Origin: Siphonodentalium dalli
Lineage: Eukaryota > Mollusca > Scaphopoda > Gadilida > Siphonodentaliidae
DNA: 64,000 bases
Assembly (NCBI GenBank): GCA_032622095.1
Contig: CP136064.1
Span: 41,255,912 to 41,319,911 of the forward strand
Direction: 5' to 3'
Of this stretch, positions 38,301 to 52,900 are shown one piece after another. Made by a program: the position numbers and the translations under genes. The notes beneath the pieces were generated by a model. It was not told where the DNA came from. It made no database searches and worked only from the letters and a program-made list of their open reading frames with translations. Position 1 is the first letter of the stretch. Each line of letters starts with the position of its first letter.

Positions 38301-40892
38301 TTGCAAATAAACTCAGGGTCATGAAGGTCAAAGGTCTGAATGAGGTCAGTATTTATAAGGATTAGAAAATCTTATGTGATGTTCTGGGGTGCATGAATAC
38401 TCATATTTTTTTCATTAAAGAAGCTAAGTATTAGCTCATCTTTTTCAATCCTATTATAACAACTGATTGTCTGTGTGCTGAATGGTATAGTGATAAAATA
38501 GATAATATTTAAAAGCCCCTTTTACAGAATCATATATGCTGTGAGGTTAAAGGTGTAGAATTGACTACTGGATTTGGCCCCTTTTCAAGCATTCAAAATG
38601 GACCTATTTATATCTTACTGTCAAATCAACCACAATAATGTATATTTTAATCAAAATGGTCTCAGTTTTTTTGGCCATTTAACATTTGTTTGAAAGAATG
38701 ATAAGCACAAAAGTGAGCACAATGTCAAATCATCCCTTTGATCTCCTTACAACATTTTAACATATTATTTACAGGTACCCATCCACACCGAAATCTGCCT
38801 GGTACCAAAGACTGAATATGCTAGTCAGTATCCTGGGCTGTATCTGTTTACAACAGCATCACGTCTTATTCGACCTGTTCGAAATATCGCCATGAACACC
38901 ACTGAAATGATTGGTATTTTCGAGCAAGTGTACATGGATATCTGTGTCAACAAGCAAGAGTTCTACCCAAATGTAGGTCATCATGCATATAGCCCAGAAA
39001 TTAGCATGCAAAATGTAGAAAAGTATAGGTTGGTTTAAAACTTACATTGATTTATTAGAAAGAAATAAAGCATAATTAATTTGAGTTTTAATTTAAAAAA
39101 ATTTAAATTTAATGATTAGATGTATTCAAAACATAAATTGGGTACCTTGCGATTCTGGCTACCCACTTACTCGAAACCTTGGGATAAAATTTAGGTCAAA
39201 TAAAAATGTTTAAACAAAGTGAGAAATCGCCTTCTTTAGCTGTGAGTTGATTATCCTATTTTGTCACATAATTGACCCCTAAATACGGCCTCATATTTTT
39301 TAGTAAGACATGTGTGTTATCAGCATGTGCAGTGACATAAGAGCTTAGTGCAATTATATCGATGTCATTGCCAGAACTTTATTATTATGTTAATTAGAAT
39401 ATAATTATGATATTCAATTTGTGTTGGGTTATTTACTGTTGACTGTGATAAACATGGGTGATAAGGGTGGTTGAAACATTTTGTCAAAATGAAAAGACAA
39501 CTTAAAATGGAATTATATTTGTTCTTGAAGGTGTCTATACTTCCTCTTTGGTTGTGATAAGGAAATCAATAATAATTTTTTTAACCCCAGCCGTTTCGAG
39601 ATTGTTTTTCCTTGTTAAAATGTGATTACGTGATAAAATGGATCACAAATTCATCGCAATTCTGTACAAAATTTATTAACCTTGTCTGCTAAATTTTGAA
39701 TCAAATTTTGTGCACTCAGATAATAAATTTGTATAGAATTGCGACTCATTAGAAATGCTCTATATTTGACTTGCAGATGTGTTTTCAGTTTATGTAAATT
39801 TTCAGGTTACGACACACGAGGAGCTATCGGAGACCAGTATGTTGAGTATAGCTGCTAGTTTGACACCATTTTCAGATTTCAATCAGAGTCCTAGGAACAT
39901 GTATCAGTGTCAGGTAAATAATAATTATAGATATATATTGGATATCTAGTGTTTTTGGGTGGATACCAAAAATAGTTTCATGGATGAGATAAAAATAAAC
40001 ATTTGTATCTGTCATGAATGAGATCATTTTTGGTATCCACTCGAAAACAGAATATTTTCTTTTTATTATACACGTTTACAAAGAAATTCACCATTTACAA
40101 CTTTTTTTCTCCAAATACCTTCAATTGATGCAACAAAGTCGTAACTTATGTGTGTCCACTTACTCAGCCTTACAGTAATGCCCTAAATAATTGACTCCTT
40201 AACCACAGCAGAATTATGGGTAACTTTTCAGGATTTAGTCAGAAATATGGCTTGTTGCCATTCATCGGAAAGCTCTCACTGAGAGCTTTCCGATGAATGG
40301 CAACAAGCCATATTTCTGAATAAATCCTGAAAAGTTACTCATAATTCTGCTGTGGTTAAGGAGTCGATTATTTAGGGCATTACTGTACTTTACTGCCCCT
40401 CCCTGCAGAGAAATATAGTTCCATTGGTAACCCCATAAGTATGCTAACTTTCTACACAATAGTAATGAAAGTAAGGAAAACTCTACCTATTCTTGAGAAT
40501 TTTTTAATATTCCTGCCGCGCATTGGTATACTTTAGTCAAAATTGTTTAAGTAGGCTGTGGATCAGGCAAAAAATCTCAATGTCAAACTATCAAGGAAAA
40601 AATCAGTATCCTTATAACCAATGTATGCTATAGTACTATAACAATACCTGTTTACCCTCACAATATGAGAGATATGTGACCCGCCATATCAAATCCAGTT
40701 GTAAGTCGGGATTTTTTTACCCTGTGCCAATGCATTCTCTTATATATGCGAGTCGACCATAGGTCGCCTCGCATATATAAGAGAATGCATTGGCCTAACA
40801 ATTTTTTATCATTTTTATGTTTACCCATACCATAGTATGGTAAACATAGTGTCGTTGTCCGGATTGACCACTCATCGTTAGTCTGTCCGTCC

Positions 40893-40924
<32 letters not shown>

Positions 40925-43900
40925 GGCTGTCTGTCTGTCTGTAGACACTTTACGCATGGTGCGATAACTCAAACATTTTATATCTGATCGGAACCAAATT
41001 TTGTATATGAATTTCTCAGCACCAAATACAGATCGAGTTCGAATATGGGTTCGATCCGAGTTTTTTTTACGGAGTTATGACCCTTATTCGACTTAGAATT
41101 CATGCATGCTACCATAACTCAAATTTTTTTTATCTGATCAGAATCAAATTAGGTATGCAAGTTTCTCGGACCAAAATACAGATCGAGTTTGAATATGGGA
41201 TTGATCCGATATTTTTTAAAGGAGTTATGGCCCTTTGATATAGAATTTCTGCATATTTTGATAAATCAACCATTTTTCAACTGATAAGAACCAAATTTGG
41301 TATGCGAGTTTATCAACTCAAAATACAGATCGAGTTTGAATATGGGTCACATCCTGTTTTTTATACCAGAATTATGGCCCCTTTTAACTAAGAATTGAAC
41401 AGATTTGAGATTTGCTTACACTATATAACTGTAGCAGCTTACAACTGTGGTATTAGTAAGAGAGACTAGAGAAAGTCTCTATTATTGATACCTGGTAATG
41501 AAATCTGATACTCACTGCTGCACTTTAATAGCTATCTGTTTATTGCATTTCCATAGTGTGTGGACAGTGACTTCTCAGGATTTATCAACTCCAACATAGC
41601 TCTCTGGTCTTGCATGGATTTTGGGATTAATATTAACCCATTCCATAGACACATGATATCTGATAGGCAGATATTAAATTATATCTTTCACTTTGAGCCA
41701 GGTTCAGTAAGGATTTCTAAAAACATTAGAGGAAATGTCTTATTTTGAAATTCCCTCTATTGCATTTGGGGTGCAGGATAATAATTATGTTGCTTGTATT
41801 CTTGAGACTGACTTATTGTGTGGGCTTCTAAATCCATATACATGCATTTATAGACTATTTTGATCAGTTCATTAGTGTGATTAAGATAAACCCCTTGCTA
41901 TCTCATTTAATAACTCAAATATTTGTCATTGATTATATTATATTTCAAGTCATAGTTTATGATAACACACCCCTAACCTGTACAGAGAGGTTCATTTGGT
42001 TTAATTGCTTTAAAATATTAACAAAATTAATCCACCCATTCCATAGACATACAGTATGCTATCCAATGTAATAAATCTAATATCTTCAATCTCATATCCC
42101 TGGTGACCTCTAGTTATCTCATAATTATGCATTAAAGTATGTTATATCCAATCATTATCAATCATATTTTACGAAATTTTTAAATTTAACTGTTATGTAT
42201 GGTTCTTCTGCCTGACTATGGACTGAGCTCTATAAGACTATATATCTATTTTAAACTGACTAAATAGGTTGGAATCAAATGCCATATCCATGTTCATATG
42301 GAAGGTGCCCAATAAGTCTTATGCCACTTGTGAACTTAAAGGTACTCAATCCGATTTGATGGTCCCCATATCATCAGATTCCAACAACAACCGTTTTTTT
42401 GAAATTCCGCTTCTGTTATCAGAATCAATTAATTGCCCAAAAATAATGCTAACCACAGTCCACTATAGTATAAAATTGCCCAAAATCTGTTGTTTATCAA
42501 CATTTTGTACAATGAAATTTTGCTACTTTGTCATTTATCTGACACAAAAAAAACACTTGATTTTAGAGTTATCCATCTTCATCAACTTTCATACGGCCAC
42601 TAAATATTCCAGGTGGTTAAAGATAATAGATTTAAAAAATTGATATCTGCTTACTCTGAGCTTTGAGGAATGGGTTCCTCGATTTGAATAAAATATTTTT
42701 TACCCCCGAAGCCAAATAAAAAGTAACTGAGGGGTGCTTAATCAGATCGAGTAGCTTTAATAGTAAGGTGTGAATTGTTAAAAAGGTTGGTGTAAGGATT
42801 TATGAAAATAGCTAATCGTTATCGCCAAGGTATGGGTTAAACATCTGCCGATCGTGATCGGCCTCTCGTTTTTAAATGTTTCTTACAATTATTAGGACAT
42901 AGAATAAAAAACATCCATTACCCTGCAGGGAGCCCCACACATATATAGAAGCATATAGAAGAGTGTCGTCTGCTCATATATGTCTGGGGCTCTGTATGGG
43001 TGAAATTATAAAATTGTTATAAGAATACAAGAAAAAATTATTAAAATTGTAAAAAAAATGGTTAGGCCAATACATTCTCTTATATATGCGAGGCGACCTA
43101 TGGTCGACTCGCATATATAAGAGAATGCATTGGCACAGGGTAAAAACAATCCCGACTTACGACTGGATTTGATATGGCGGGTCACATATGTTCTAATTAT
43201 GTAAAAAAAATAGTGGTTTTAAAAAAATAAACACTTTTTTTATGTAGGTCGATAGAGAGAGTTTGATAGGTAATATTTGCAAAAAAACACACTGCATTAT
43301 CGAGTTGACATGTAAAGGGTTGTATGTGAGTGGTCAATAGTGGAAAAGGGCCATATTTAAAATCTCCCATTAAATGTATATTTCAGATGGGTAAGCAGAC
43401 TATGGGCACGCCTATTCTTGGGCTACAGAATCGAGCAGACAACAAACTATACAGAATACAGACACCACAGACTCCTCTAGTGAGACCAGCTGATTACGAC
43501 AAGTATCAGTTCGATAACTACCCGATGGGAATAAATGCTGTGATAGCTGTCATATCCTATACCGTAAGCATAACTTTTTATAAGCCTGTTTAAAAAATAT
43601 TATATTATTATTAGGTTACTGATTTGTCAGTTCATCTGTCTGTCCATCCACTCGCTATATTTGTTTCCAGATGATAACTTTGGTAAGTCCGAACTGAATG
43701 GAATGAAATTTGGTATGTGAATTTACTGGCCCAAAAATAGGTCAAGTTCAAATTTGAGTTCCACCCGCTAATTTTCACCAGAGTTATGGCCCTTTTTGTT
43801 GAAATTTGTTCTCCATTACCATTTCTGGATGATAACTTTAGTAAGTCTGAACTGAATGGAATGAAATTTGGTATGTGAGTTTACTAACCCACAGTACAGG

Positions 43901-46900
43901 TCAGGCTCAAATTTGGGTTCCGCCTGCCAATTTTCACCAGTTATGGCCCTTTGTTGGAATTACCATGGGCATATTTTGCCATGCCCTAGCGATGCTCTTG
44001 TTAAATCATTTAAAACCATTCTGACTTCTTATGTAAGATCCATTGATCCGTGATTCATACGTCCATTGAAAAATTAGACCAATCATACATACACTATGAG
44101 CATTGCACGTATCACCATGAAAAACAACAATTGGAAAGTTCTATAACTGGACATCACATGCGGCGCATTTTCTCGGTAGTTTCTGTCATTTACTGCTGAA
44201 AATGGATCGAACCTGTAAAGGCTGTTCGAGTAAACTCTTCGATGTCTGTCTGTTCATCCATCCATCTCTCAAAAACATTAGTTTTCTGTGTGATAAATAT
44301 TTGACAGAATCTTGTGATCTTCTAATGAGAATGTCCTGGTCAACTTCGAATTTGGGTCCTGTCCGACCATTTTGACAGAATTATGCCCCTTTTCATCTTA
44401 TAATTTGCCTATTATTTTTTTGTCCATATTATATCTCAAATTATGATTATCTGATAGCTTACAAATAGTATTTGGATAAATCACATGAAAATAAAGGTTA
44501 AGTTCGAATATGGATTTGACCCGACAATTTATGACAGTTATGCCCCTTTTCAACTTAGAATTTGCCTATTATTTTCTTTTCCAGATGATAACTCAAATTT
44601 TGATTATCCCATAGATTTCAAATGTAGTACCAGTATGTGGATTAATCACATGAAAATACAAGTCAAGTTCGAATTTGGGTTCGTTCCTTATTTAGTTGCT
44701 TACCATTGAATACAAAAATGGTAGAAAAATAGTAAAATGCAAATTCTTGGAAATTTTTCAACTGGAAGCAACTTTCTGAGTAAAATAAAAATGTGGAAAC
44801 GATGTTGTGAAACATGTTTAATTGGGCGGCTGACCAGAGTTACTGCTTGAGAAAATTATTTATCATGACTTCTCATAGAACAACAAAACCTGAAATTATG
44901 ACTCAAGTAACTTAGAATAACACAAAAATATGATTGAAATATCTTACTTTCAAAGGTATAAACATGAGGCACACATGCTCAGTGACAAGCTTGAAGCAGC
45001 AATGTCCTGCGTTAAAAATAGCAAGGGACTACATTTTGTAGCTCATGTGTATTGTTGACCATCTTGTGCAAGGACTCTTTGGAAAATAGGGTTCAGCTCT
45101 CAGCCAATCAGAAGGTGAGAAAGTCAAACAAGATACTATATTTTATTGATTATACTTCAGTGTCATTGACAGATTTTGACTGATGTTCGTTCCAGGGATA
45201 TGACATGGAAGATGCCATGGTGATAAACAAGGCCGCATATGAGCGAGGACTTTGTCACGGGTGTATATATAAATCTGAGGTAATATATAAAACACGCTAA
45301 CAATGTAACCAACAATTAGACCACAAAAGTTCATTTTCAGGCCCATGTGCATACTACCCCTATTTAAAAATGTTTTTTATTTATTTTTGTGTGTTATAAA
45401 ACACCATCTGGAAGATTTTTATGGGTGGTATGGCCAAATATGTTCCAAAATTTGTTTTTATTTTATAAATATACATACCTAAATAAAACAGTAATGAAAA
45501 CACAGTTTATACAGCTACTGTGAGTGAGATACATGTATGTTTATATAAAATACAATGCAAAATCGCAGACATTCAAAGGTAACTTTCTGTTCTAATTCTG
45601 TTAAAAATATAGAGTTTTCTCCCTTATAGCATATTCTATTTGCGCTATGTCCTGACGTTGTCATTCATACTAGCTTACGTAATCATCGTAAGTCGTGTTA
45701 TTAAATCTATTTTCTACACTTTAACGACAGCTTGAATGGCTATGAAGGGTGTGAAAATTAATCTAGTCTCAATTATTACTGCTGATTAGTACTGAATGAT
45801 AGTGAATATGAAATTACTCTTGATATCTGCACATGCGGGAGAAATTGGTTGTCTTCCAATATTTTGGACGTTTTACCTATGGCAATCCGGGAGTTTCATG
45901 GACAATCCGTGATCCGTGAAACTTACCAGCTCTGGTATGATGTTAATTTTTCACCTGAATAAAGCAGAAAACGGCATTGAGTTAGATAATGTATTTTGTA
46001 GTTGTAACTGGAGATCTAGAACCCTGAATACATCTTTAAATAAGGCCAAAGCAGTCACAGTGAGTAAATGTGAAAACAAATATAACAGTCTCTAAAAACA
46101 TCAACAGTAAAGGGACCGAAGGCACTCACAGTGAGTAAATGTGAAAACAAATATAAAAGTCTGTAAAAACATCACCAGTAATGGTACCCAAGGCACTCAC
46201 AGTGGGTAAATCTGCAAAAAGTATAACAGTCTGTGAAAACGTCACCGCAAAGAAGACCAGGGAAAAATAGATAAACTTTGTTCTTTTATTCATTATTGAC
46301 ATGTTCTTCAATAAAAAATATTTCACTTTTATGTTTATGTTATGTAAACAAAACTGTTTCAGTGATGTGTCAGCAAGCATCATTGATCATGTAGTAAGTT
46401 AAAATATTTTAGTCTGAATATGATTTTCAGAATATTTTTCAATACATTGATTCTTTCCAATGTTTGCCGTCATGTTTTGATTACACTTATTGGACTAATT
46501 GGACTTTTATTGGTAATTCCTCTGTAACAGGAATGTTGCATAACAATGGTTTTGACATGCAAAATCTCATTATTGGTGAGTTATTAATAATGAAAATAAG
46601 AATATAGTCAATCTGTTTTGTTCATGTATGTAGCTGGTTGATAGTAGTTTTACAGACTTTTATGTAATTTTACATGAACCCACTTTGAAAGCAGTGAGTC
46701 CCTTTAACACTTTACGTGAAGCTTGTCTGTTAAATCTAATAATCCAATGTAAACTATATCTCTTTTCCAGTTTATTGATCTGCAAGAACTTAATAAAGAG
46801 AGGGGAGCTTCTTCTCTTGTATTTGGTAAGTAATAAGTATCTATGAAATGTTTTAGTACCGGGTAACAGTTTATCCCCCCTCGCACATCTTCCCCCGCCC

Positions 46901-49900
46901 AGATTATCCCTCCCCCCACCTGAATTGTTCTTACCTTAATGTCTAGTTACAGTTAGATTCATTTTATTATGTTTACCCATACCATAGTATGGTAAACATA
47001 GTGTCGTTGCCCGGATTGACCACTCGTCGTTGGTCCGTCTGTCTGTCCGTCTGTCCGTAGACACTTTACGAGTAATGCGATAACTCAAACATTTTTTATC
47101 CGATCGAAACCAAATTTTGTATATGGGTTTCTCAGCCCAAAATACAGATCGAGTTCGAATTTGGGTTTGATCCGAGATTTTGTTACAGAGTTATGGCCCT
47201 TTTTCAACTTAGAATTCACGCATTCTGCCATAACTCAAACATTTTTTATCTGATTGGAACCAAATTTGGTATGTGAGTTTCACACCCCAAAATACAGATC
47301 GAGTTCGAATATGGGTTTGATCCGATTAATTTTAAAGGAGTTATGACCCTTTTTCGAAGAAAAAAATTTACTTTTAACTTTTATAATAATAAAAAAAAAA
47401 ATGTTATTGACATTGTCATTTGTTTTCATTTAGATATTGATGGTTATGATAAAAGTTGATAAAAAGATTTCCAATGTGGACCTTTAATTTTTTTAAATAA
47501 TTAAAAAGTTTTTAAGTTAAAAAAATTTGAAAAACTAACACCATTATAACTCTGCCAAGGGTACCCCGAATCACCACACCAAATTTGATTAAATCGGTCC
47601 AAAATCTTGTGTTATGTACTGGTAAATCTGTTTGGAGCAACATTAAATCCAATTGCCTTTGGACTACTTAGCTATTGATAAGGCTATATTATTTTCTGAT
47701 GTCTCTTATGCCAATGTGAAAATAATCTGATAAAGAAGGCTATGGTATCTAATTTAAAATAAAGATTCAACAATAAACATCACATGCTATTAACAGTAGA
47801 CATCTCTGCTGCAGAGTTATATCTTCAGATGGTCTGATATCATTATAATTGTTATTGGTTTAATAGAGGTCAGTGTTCAACATAAACAATTCCTGTGATA
47901 TTTTGACAGCTCTGCTATATAATTGATATTAATGGGTCAGTGGTGAGGTTGCTTATCTGTATACTAGGACACATTATTATTGTAAACTTAAATTGGACTC
48001 ACCTACACATTTAACCCATGGGCTGTGGTGGTTTAGCATTACAGATCCTGTACCAGTGCATTCTCTTATATAAATGCCAGTGACCCATAAATTCCAATAA
48101 TTTGTGTTATGTACATTTGTCTATAATAGTACATAACAGTATACTCTATAATTCAACACCAAAACTCTCATTTATCCGATCATATTAAATTTTTATCGCC
48201 AAGGGATGGGTTAACATCTGCCGATCGTGATCGGCCTCTCGTTATTCAATGTAACTAAGAAAAACTGTCATTGGTGACAAGGAAGCATGTTTTTTCTTCG
48301 GCAGAGGCATTACAGTTCAGAATTTTGTTTTGAAAATAAACTGGGTAATTTTCAACAGAAGTGTTTTTGAACTAATAAATTGAAAATCAAGCTATTGACA
48401 AAAAAATGCTGGGTGTACCCAAGTGCTTGATCTGAAAAGCTAGACACTCAAAAGTTGCAAATGCCCAATCTAAAAAGAATGCTCTTATATGCCTGTTTAT
48501 TAACCCTTTACCCAACAAAACGGCCAAAACCGGCCAAATAAAGCTTCAACAGCCTAAAATATCTTCGGTCTGTCTCAATAGAACCATACAAATATGGATA
48601 TTTATGTGGAGCTCCGTGGTCCAGTGGTTAGCGCGTTGGACTTGTCTTCGCTGTCAACACAGCGAGGCGAGTTCGCGGCTGGCTGGTGGTCTGTTATGAG
48701 ATTCCACACAGCAGTGGCTTGGCCGACTTGAGCGATGTGCAATTGTTGGATTGTACACTGTTTGAATCTCGCGCCAAGTTGTGACCCTTGAGCAAGGTCA
48801 CTCGTACTGTGTCTGCTTTGCACCACCCATGCATTACAAGGGTACCTGATAATGAGCAGTGAAAGATCTTGTCAGTATGCTAGCCATATGGTATCCTCGC
48901 ATACTCCCGGCTGTACCTCCCCCTGTCCCCGGGGAGCAGTAGATGGTTACTGAATGTTCAGGCTCATCAGGGTAATAATTGTAAAACTTTGAGCGCTTTG
49001 GGCCTCATGGGAAAGGCGCTTTACAAATGCTATACATTATTATTTATTATTATCATTGGAACCGGCTCCTTGACCACATTGTGATAGTTACAGTTAGCCC
49101 TGTGCCAATGCATTCTCTTATATATGCGAGTCGACCATAGGTCGCCTCGCATATATAAGAGAATGCATTGGCCTACATTCTTTAACAATTTTTATAATTT
49201 TTAATGTGTTAAGCCAATGCATTCTCTTATATATGCGAGGCGACCTATGGTCGACTCGCATATATAAGATAATGCATTGGCACAGGGCCGTTCTGTTGGG
49301 TAAAGGGATATGCCTGTTTATAAATAGGACATATTATGTTTTTGATCTGACTGTCCGTCATTCATATTTTGTTTCCGGATCATAATTTTAGTTCTAAATG
49401 GAATGTAATTTGGCACTGGTATCTATGTTTATATACACAACCACAAAATAAAAGTCAAGATAAATTATGGGGTCCAGACTCTTTCAGCACTGATCCTTGC
49501 TCTTTCAGGCTGTGATAAAATAGGTGGTGCTTACATTAATGGTCAATTAGATGAGGACGGCCTACCACCTGTGGGCAGATACCTTACCACTGATACTCCA
49601 TATTATTCGTATGTATTATAAATCATAAATTTTTAACTAATTCTACCAGGTAATAATGTAGGAATCAGGGGCGCTCACAGCAACCAATGTCAAGGGGGCA
49701 CAGCTTCCAGAAAGAGCACATTTTTAAGTCAGAAGTGAAGCATAAACACCGAACAGAAACAATTTAGTATAAAAATATTAGCCCTTAAAAATGATTAAGC
49801 TTGTATATTTTGCTCTGAGGACAGATCATATAATAGTTAGTTTATGCTGATAGTTAAGGTATTTTATGAAGATTGAAAGGGCACTTTGTACCCCTTGTTG

Positions 49901-52900
49901 AGGGGCAGGAGGAGCTAGTGCCCCCTGCTCTGGCACCCTCTGTTAGGAACTGACTTGTCAGGCCCCTGTGCATATTTTAACACAATTGAATTGAATATCA
50001 AATAAAGTACTTCACAATATTCAACAATTTACGAAACAAGAGTGTTTTCAATCGATAAAGAATTTATCTCTGCGTTTTAGCCATTACATTTTCAACAAAA
50101 ACCTAACTATAAAATGATCAGATACTAATTGTGGATGAATTGGAGATGGAGCTTTGAAGTCTCTGATAATCTTGATAAATTGCAAATAACTTATTTTGAT
50201 GAATGTCCATTATTCATTGTATATCAATAATAATATTAATCATCATGATAAATCTTAAAGAGATGGATGGCCTTCGTGGTGGGTATTGCTGTTAAAATAG
50301 TCACACCCATTAAAACTGCCATAAAGAGAAAGAATATTAAAAAATATAGACATATTTTGTTCTTACACCAATCATAGATGTCGCTTAAAAAGTCAGTAAA
50401 CAAATATTATGTTAGAGTACAATTCGTAAAGAGTGTACGATACGCAAAACACTCAACACCAGGGAGACCCCACTATGTGAATTTTAGTTAAAATTGCCAC
50501 CATGTTGTTTAAAACATATTGATATAGCGCTCGCTAATTCTCGCCACTCAAGATGTCATTGTTGAATTGGTCTCTGTGAATCACTCTCCCAAAAAAATTG
50601 CTATGGTGTTGAGTGTTTTGCTTATTGCACAAACTTTACGTGTTGTACATAAACAAATGCTCGGCTCATATAAAGTGTGTTTTGTGGATAATATCACATT
50701 CATACTATATTATATGATACTATTAGTATATTATTGAGGAAAATTTCAAAATTTGGTGACTTTTATTTCTAAATTATAACCTACAACCAAGGCCATCCAT
50801 GCCTATAACCCTTCCATGACTGGAGCTTTCTGAATTACTGTGAAAAACCTGTGTCAATACATTCTCTTATATATGCGAGTCTCCCATAGGGAGCCTCATA
50901 TATATAAAAGAATACATTGGCCAAACAATATTTACCTTGACCTTGTCATTCTGTTATATATGTGAGACTCCCTATGGGAGAATCACATATATAAGATGAA
51001 TGCACTGGCACAGGGTCTTTAATGCTGCACCAGTGCAACTCACATCATACAGGGTTAAGTATCTTTCAAGCAGATTCATTGGGATATTCTTCAGATTTTA
51101 CAACCACCAGACAGCAGACTATAAAATTGTAATGTACAGCCATGCTGAACCAGCCTATGTGCAGCAAATAAAGATACTTGGAGATGAGCTGGGCGAATCT
51201 GGTCTCTACAAAGTGTGCATTGTGCTCAGGATAGTGGTATGTGCTATTAATGTTGTTAGGAATAACTCTGTGTATATGAATTGTATTTTGAACTATAGAA
51301 AGTTTAACTATATATAGTCCAAATGGTTGCAATGAAATTGATGAGCTATAACTGAGAGAAATTGATGAACTATAACTTTATTGTGGGTTGCATAAATACT
51401 CACGTGAAATTTGACTTTTTGTTCTGTTGGGCAAACACCATATAATATTTTGAAGATCGCATTGGTTTTTCTTCCAAATGCACATGTTTCTGTATATGGT
51501 TTGGTTGCTCCAATGATGTAGAGCAGATTTGAAGATATATGATAATAAGTAGTTGAGCCACACAAAAAATAGATTGATTCTCAGGATTGTTTTGAAAATC
51601 AGTGAGGGAGGGAGTCAGGCTTTTATTTATATTTTTTTGTTGTGCACATAGTAAGTTATAAGTTGAAATAGTCCATAAATTATTTTCTCATCTTCAGAGG
51701 AATCCTTTGATAGGCGATAAGTTCTCCAGTCGACATGGACAGAAAGGTGTTTGTAGGTGAGCTGAAATATTGTAGGTGAATTTAAAATCAAAACTTGTTC
51801 TTGGCATGGTCTATATGTTTGACGCGCTACAATTCTAAAAGATAAACCAGATTCATTGTCGAATTAGAATTTATGACTAGACTGGTGAACATTTTACTCA
51901 ATGACATGGCTAGGACTCATTGTGGCTGTCACCGGTATCATCCATGTAGAAATGATTTGCAGAAACAACACAAGCAAATAATCCTGTATTTTCCTGTCAG
52001 GTTTTTTTGCGACCAAAATAAGGTTTAAAAAATTGTCAGACTCATACATTCAACACACTGTAGCTGTTTTGAAAGAGTTAATTTTCTCATTGTAGTATTT
52101 TCTGGCCAACAGAAGACATGCCATTTACAGAAAGTGGAATGACTCCAGATATCATATTCAACCCTCACGGCTTGCCATCTCGAATGACCGTAGGTAAGGT
52201 TCATTTAAGATTTTCCCAATAAATTTCAATTCTAGTTTTTGAAAAAACAGTCGTATTATATAAATGGGTTGTCTGTCCATCCGTCGTCAGCCGTCCGGTT
52301 TCCGGATGATAACTTTAGATTGAATCGGGTATGTTAGTTTACCATACCAAAATACAGATCAAGTTCGAATATGGGGTTTCTACCGCATGATTTTGACTGA
52401 GTTATGCCTCTTTTTCGACTTAGATTTGACCTGATATGCGGTTTCCAGATGATAACTTCAGATTGAATCGAGTGAACTGAACCAAATTTGGTATACAGAT
52501 AAAGTTCAGATATGGGTTCTGTATATATGCCCCACTCTGCTCCAAAAACAGGCGTATTATGCCATGCCCCGATGTCGTGCTCTTGTTAACACAGGATATG
52601 CATGGATGTTTCCATCAGATTTTGCATTTAAAAGTCTTGTGGATGGTTTCTAGATACATGCAGTTAATGATGGTGAATCAACAACATAAATTTTATAAAT
52701 CGCGATTTGAAGACTACAAATACCTATTTTGTGAACAAAATACAGACAAACCTGAAGATGGGTATATCATTTGTCTATAAAGCCATAATAAAGTGAATTA
52801 TTTCGATACTCATTCATTGTAAATTTCTTAGCTGATCTGCAATTTTCCCTGATTGAGTTTCTAACAAGATAGAGTGCTCTCTCTTGGCCAGGTATGATGT

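Larger units (their letters stand above)
40672..43189. mobile_element. 2.5-kb element with 41-bp outer repeats and inward 67-bp palindromes
   Basis: ATATGTGACCCGCCATATCA... at 40672-40712 is inverted at 43149-43189 with a single mismatch over 41 bp; TA lies at each outer edge. Immediately inside each end is a 67-bp palindromic module (40727-40793 and 43067-43133). The interior has a pearl-like core block (40820-41400) and about 1.6 kb of AT-rich DNA without long open frames. It fills most of intron s. It is either a large non-autonomous element or a smaller one split by later insertions. Confidence 0.7.

Noticed and set aside
38114-38365. Stand-alone 83-codon small protein with its own ATG
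   Set aside because: It is POLR1B exon q read through its acceptor and donor; the upstream ATG is intronic.
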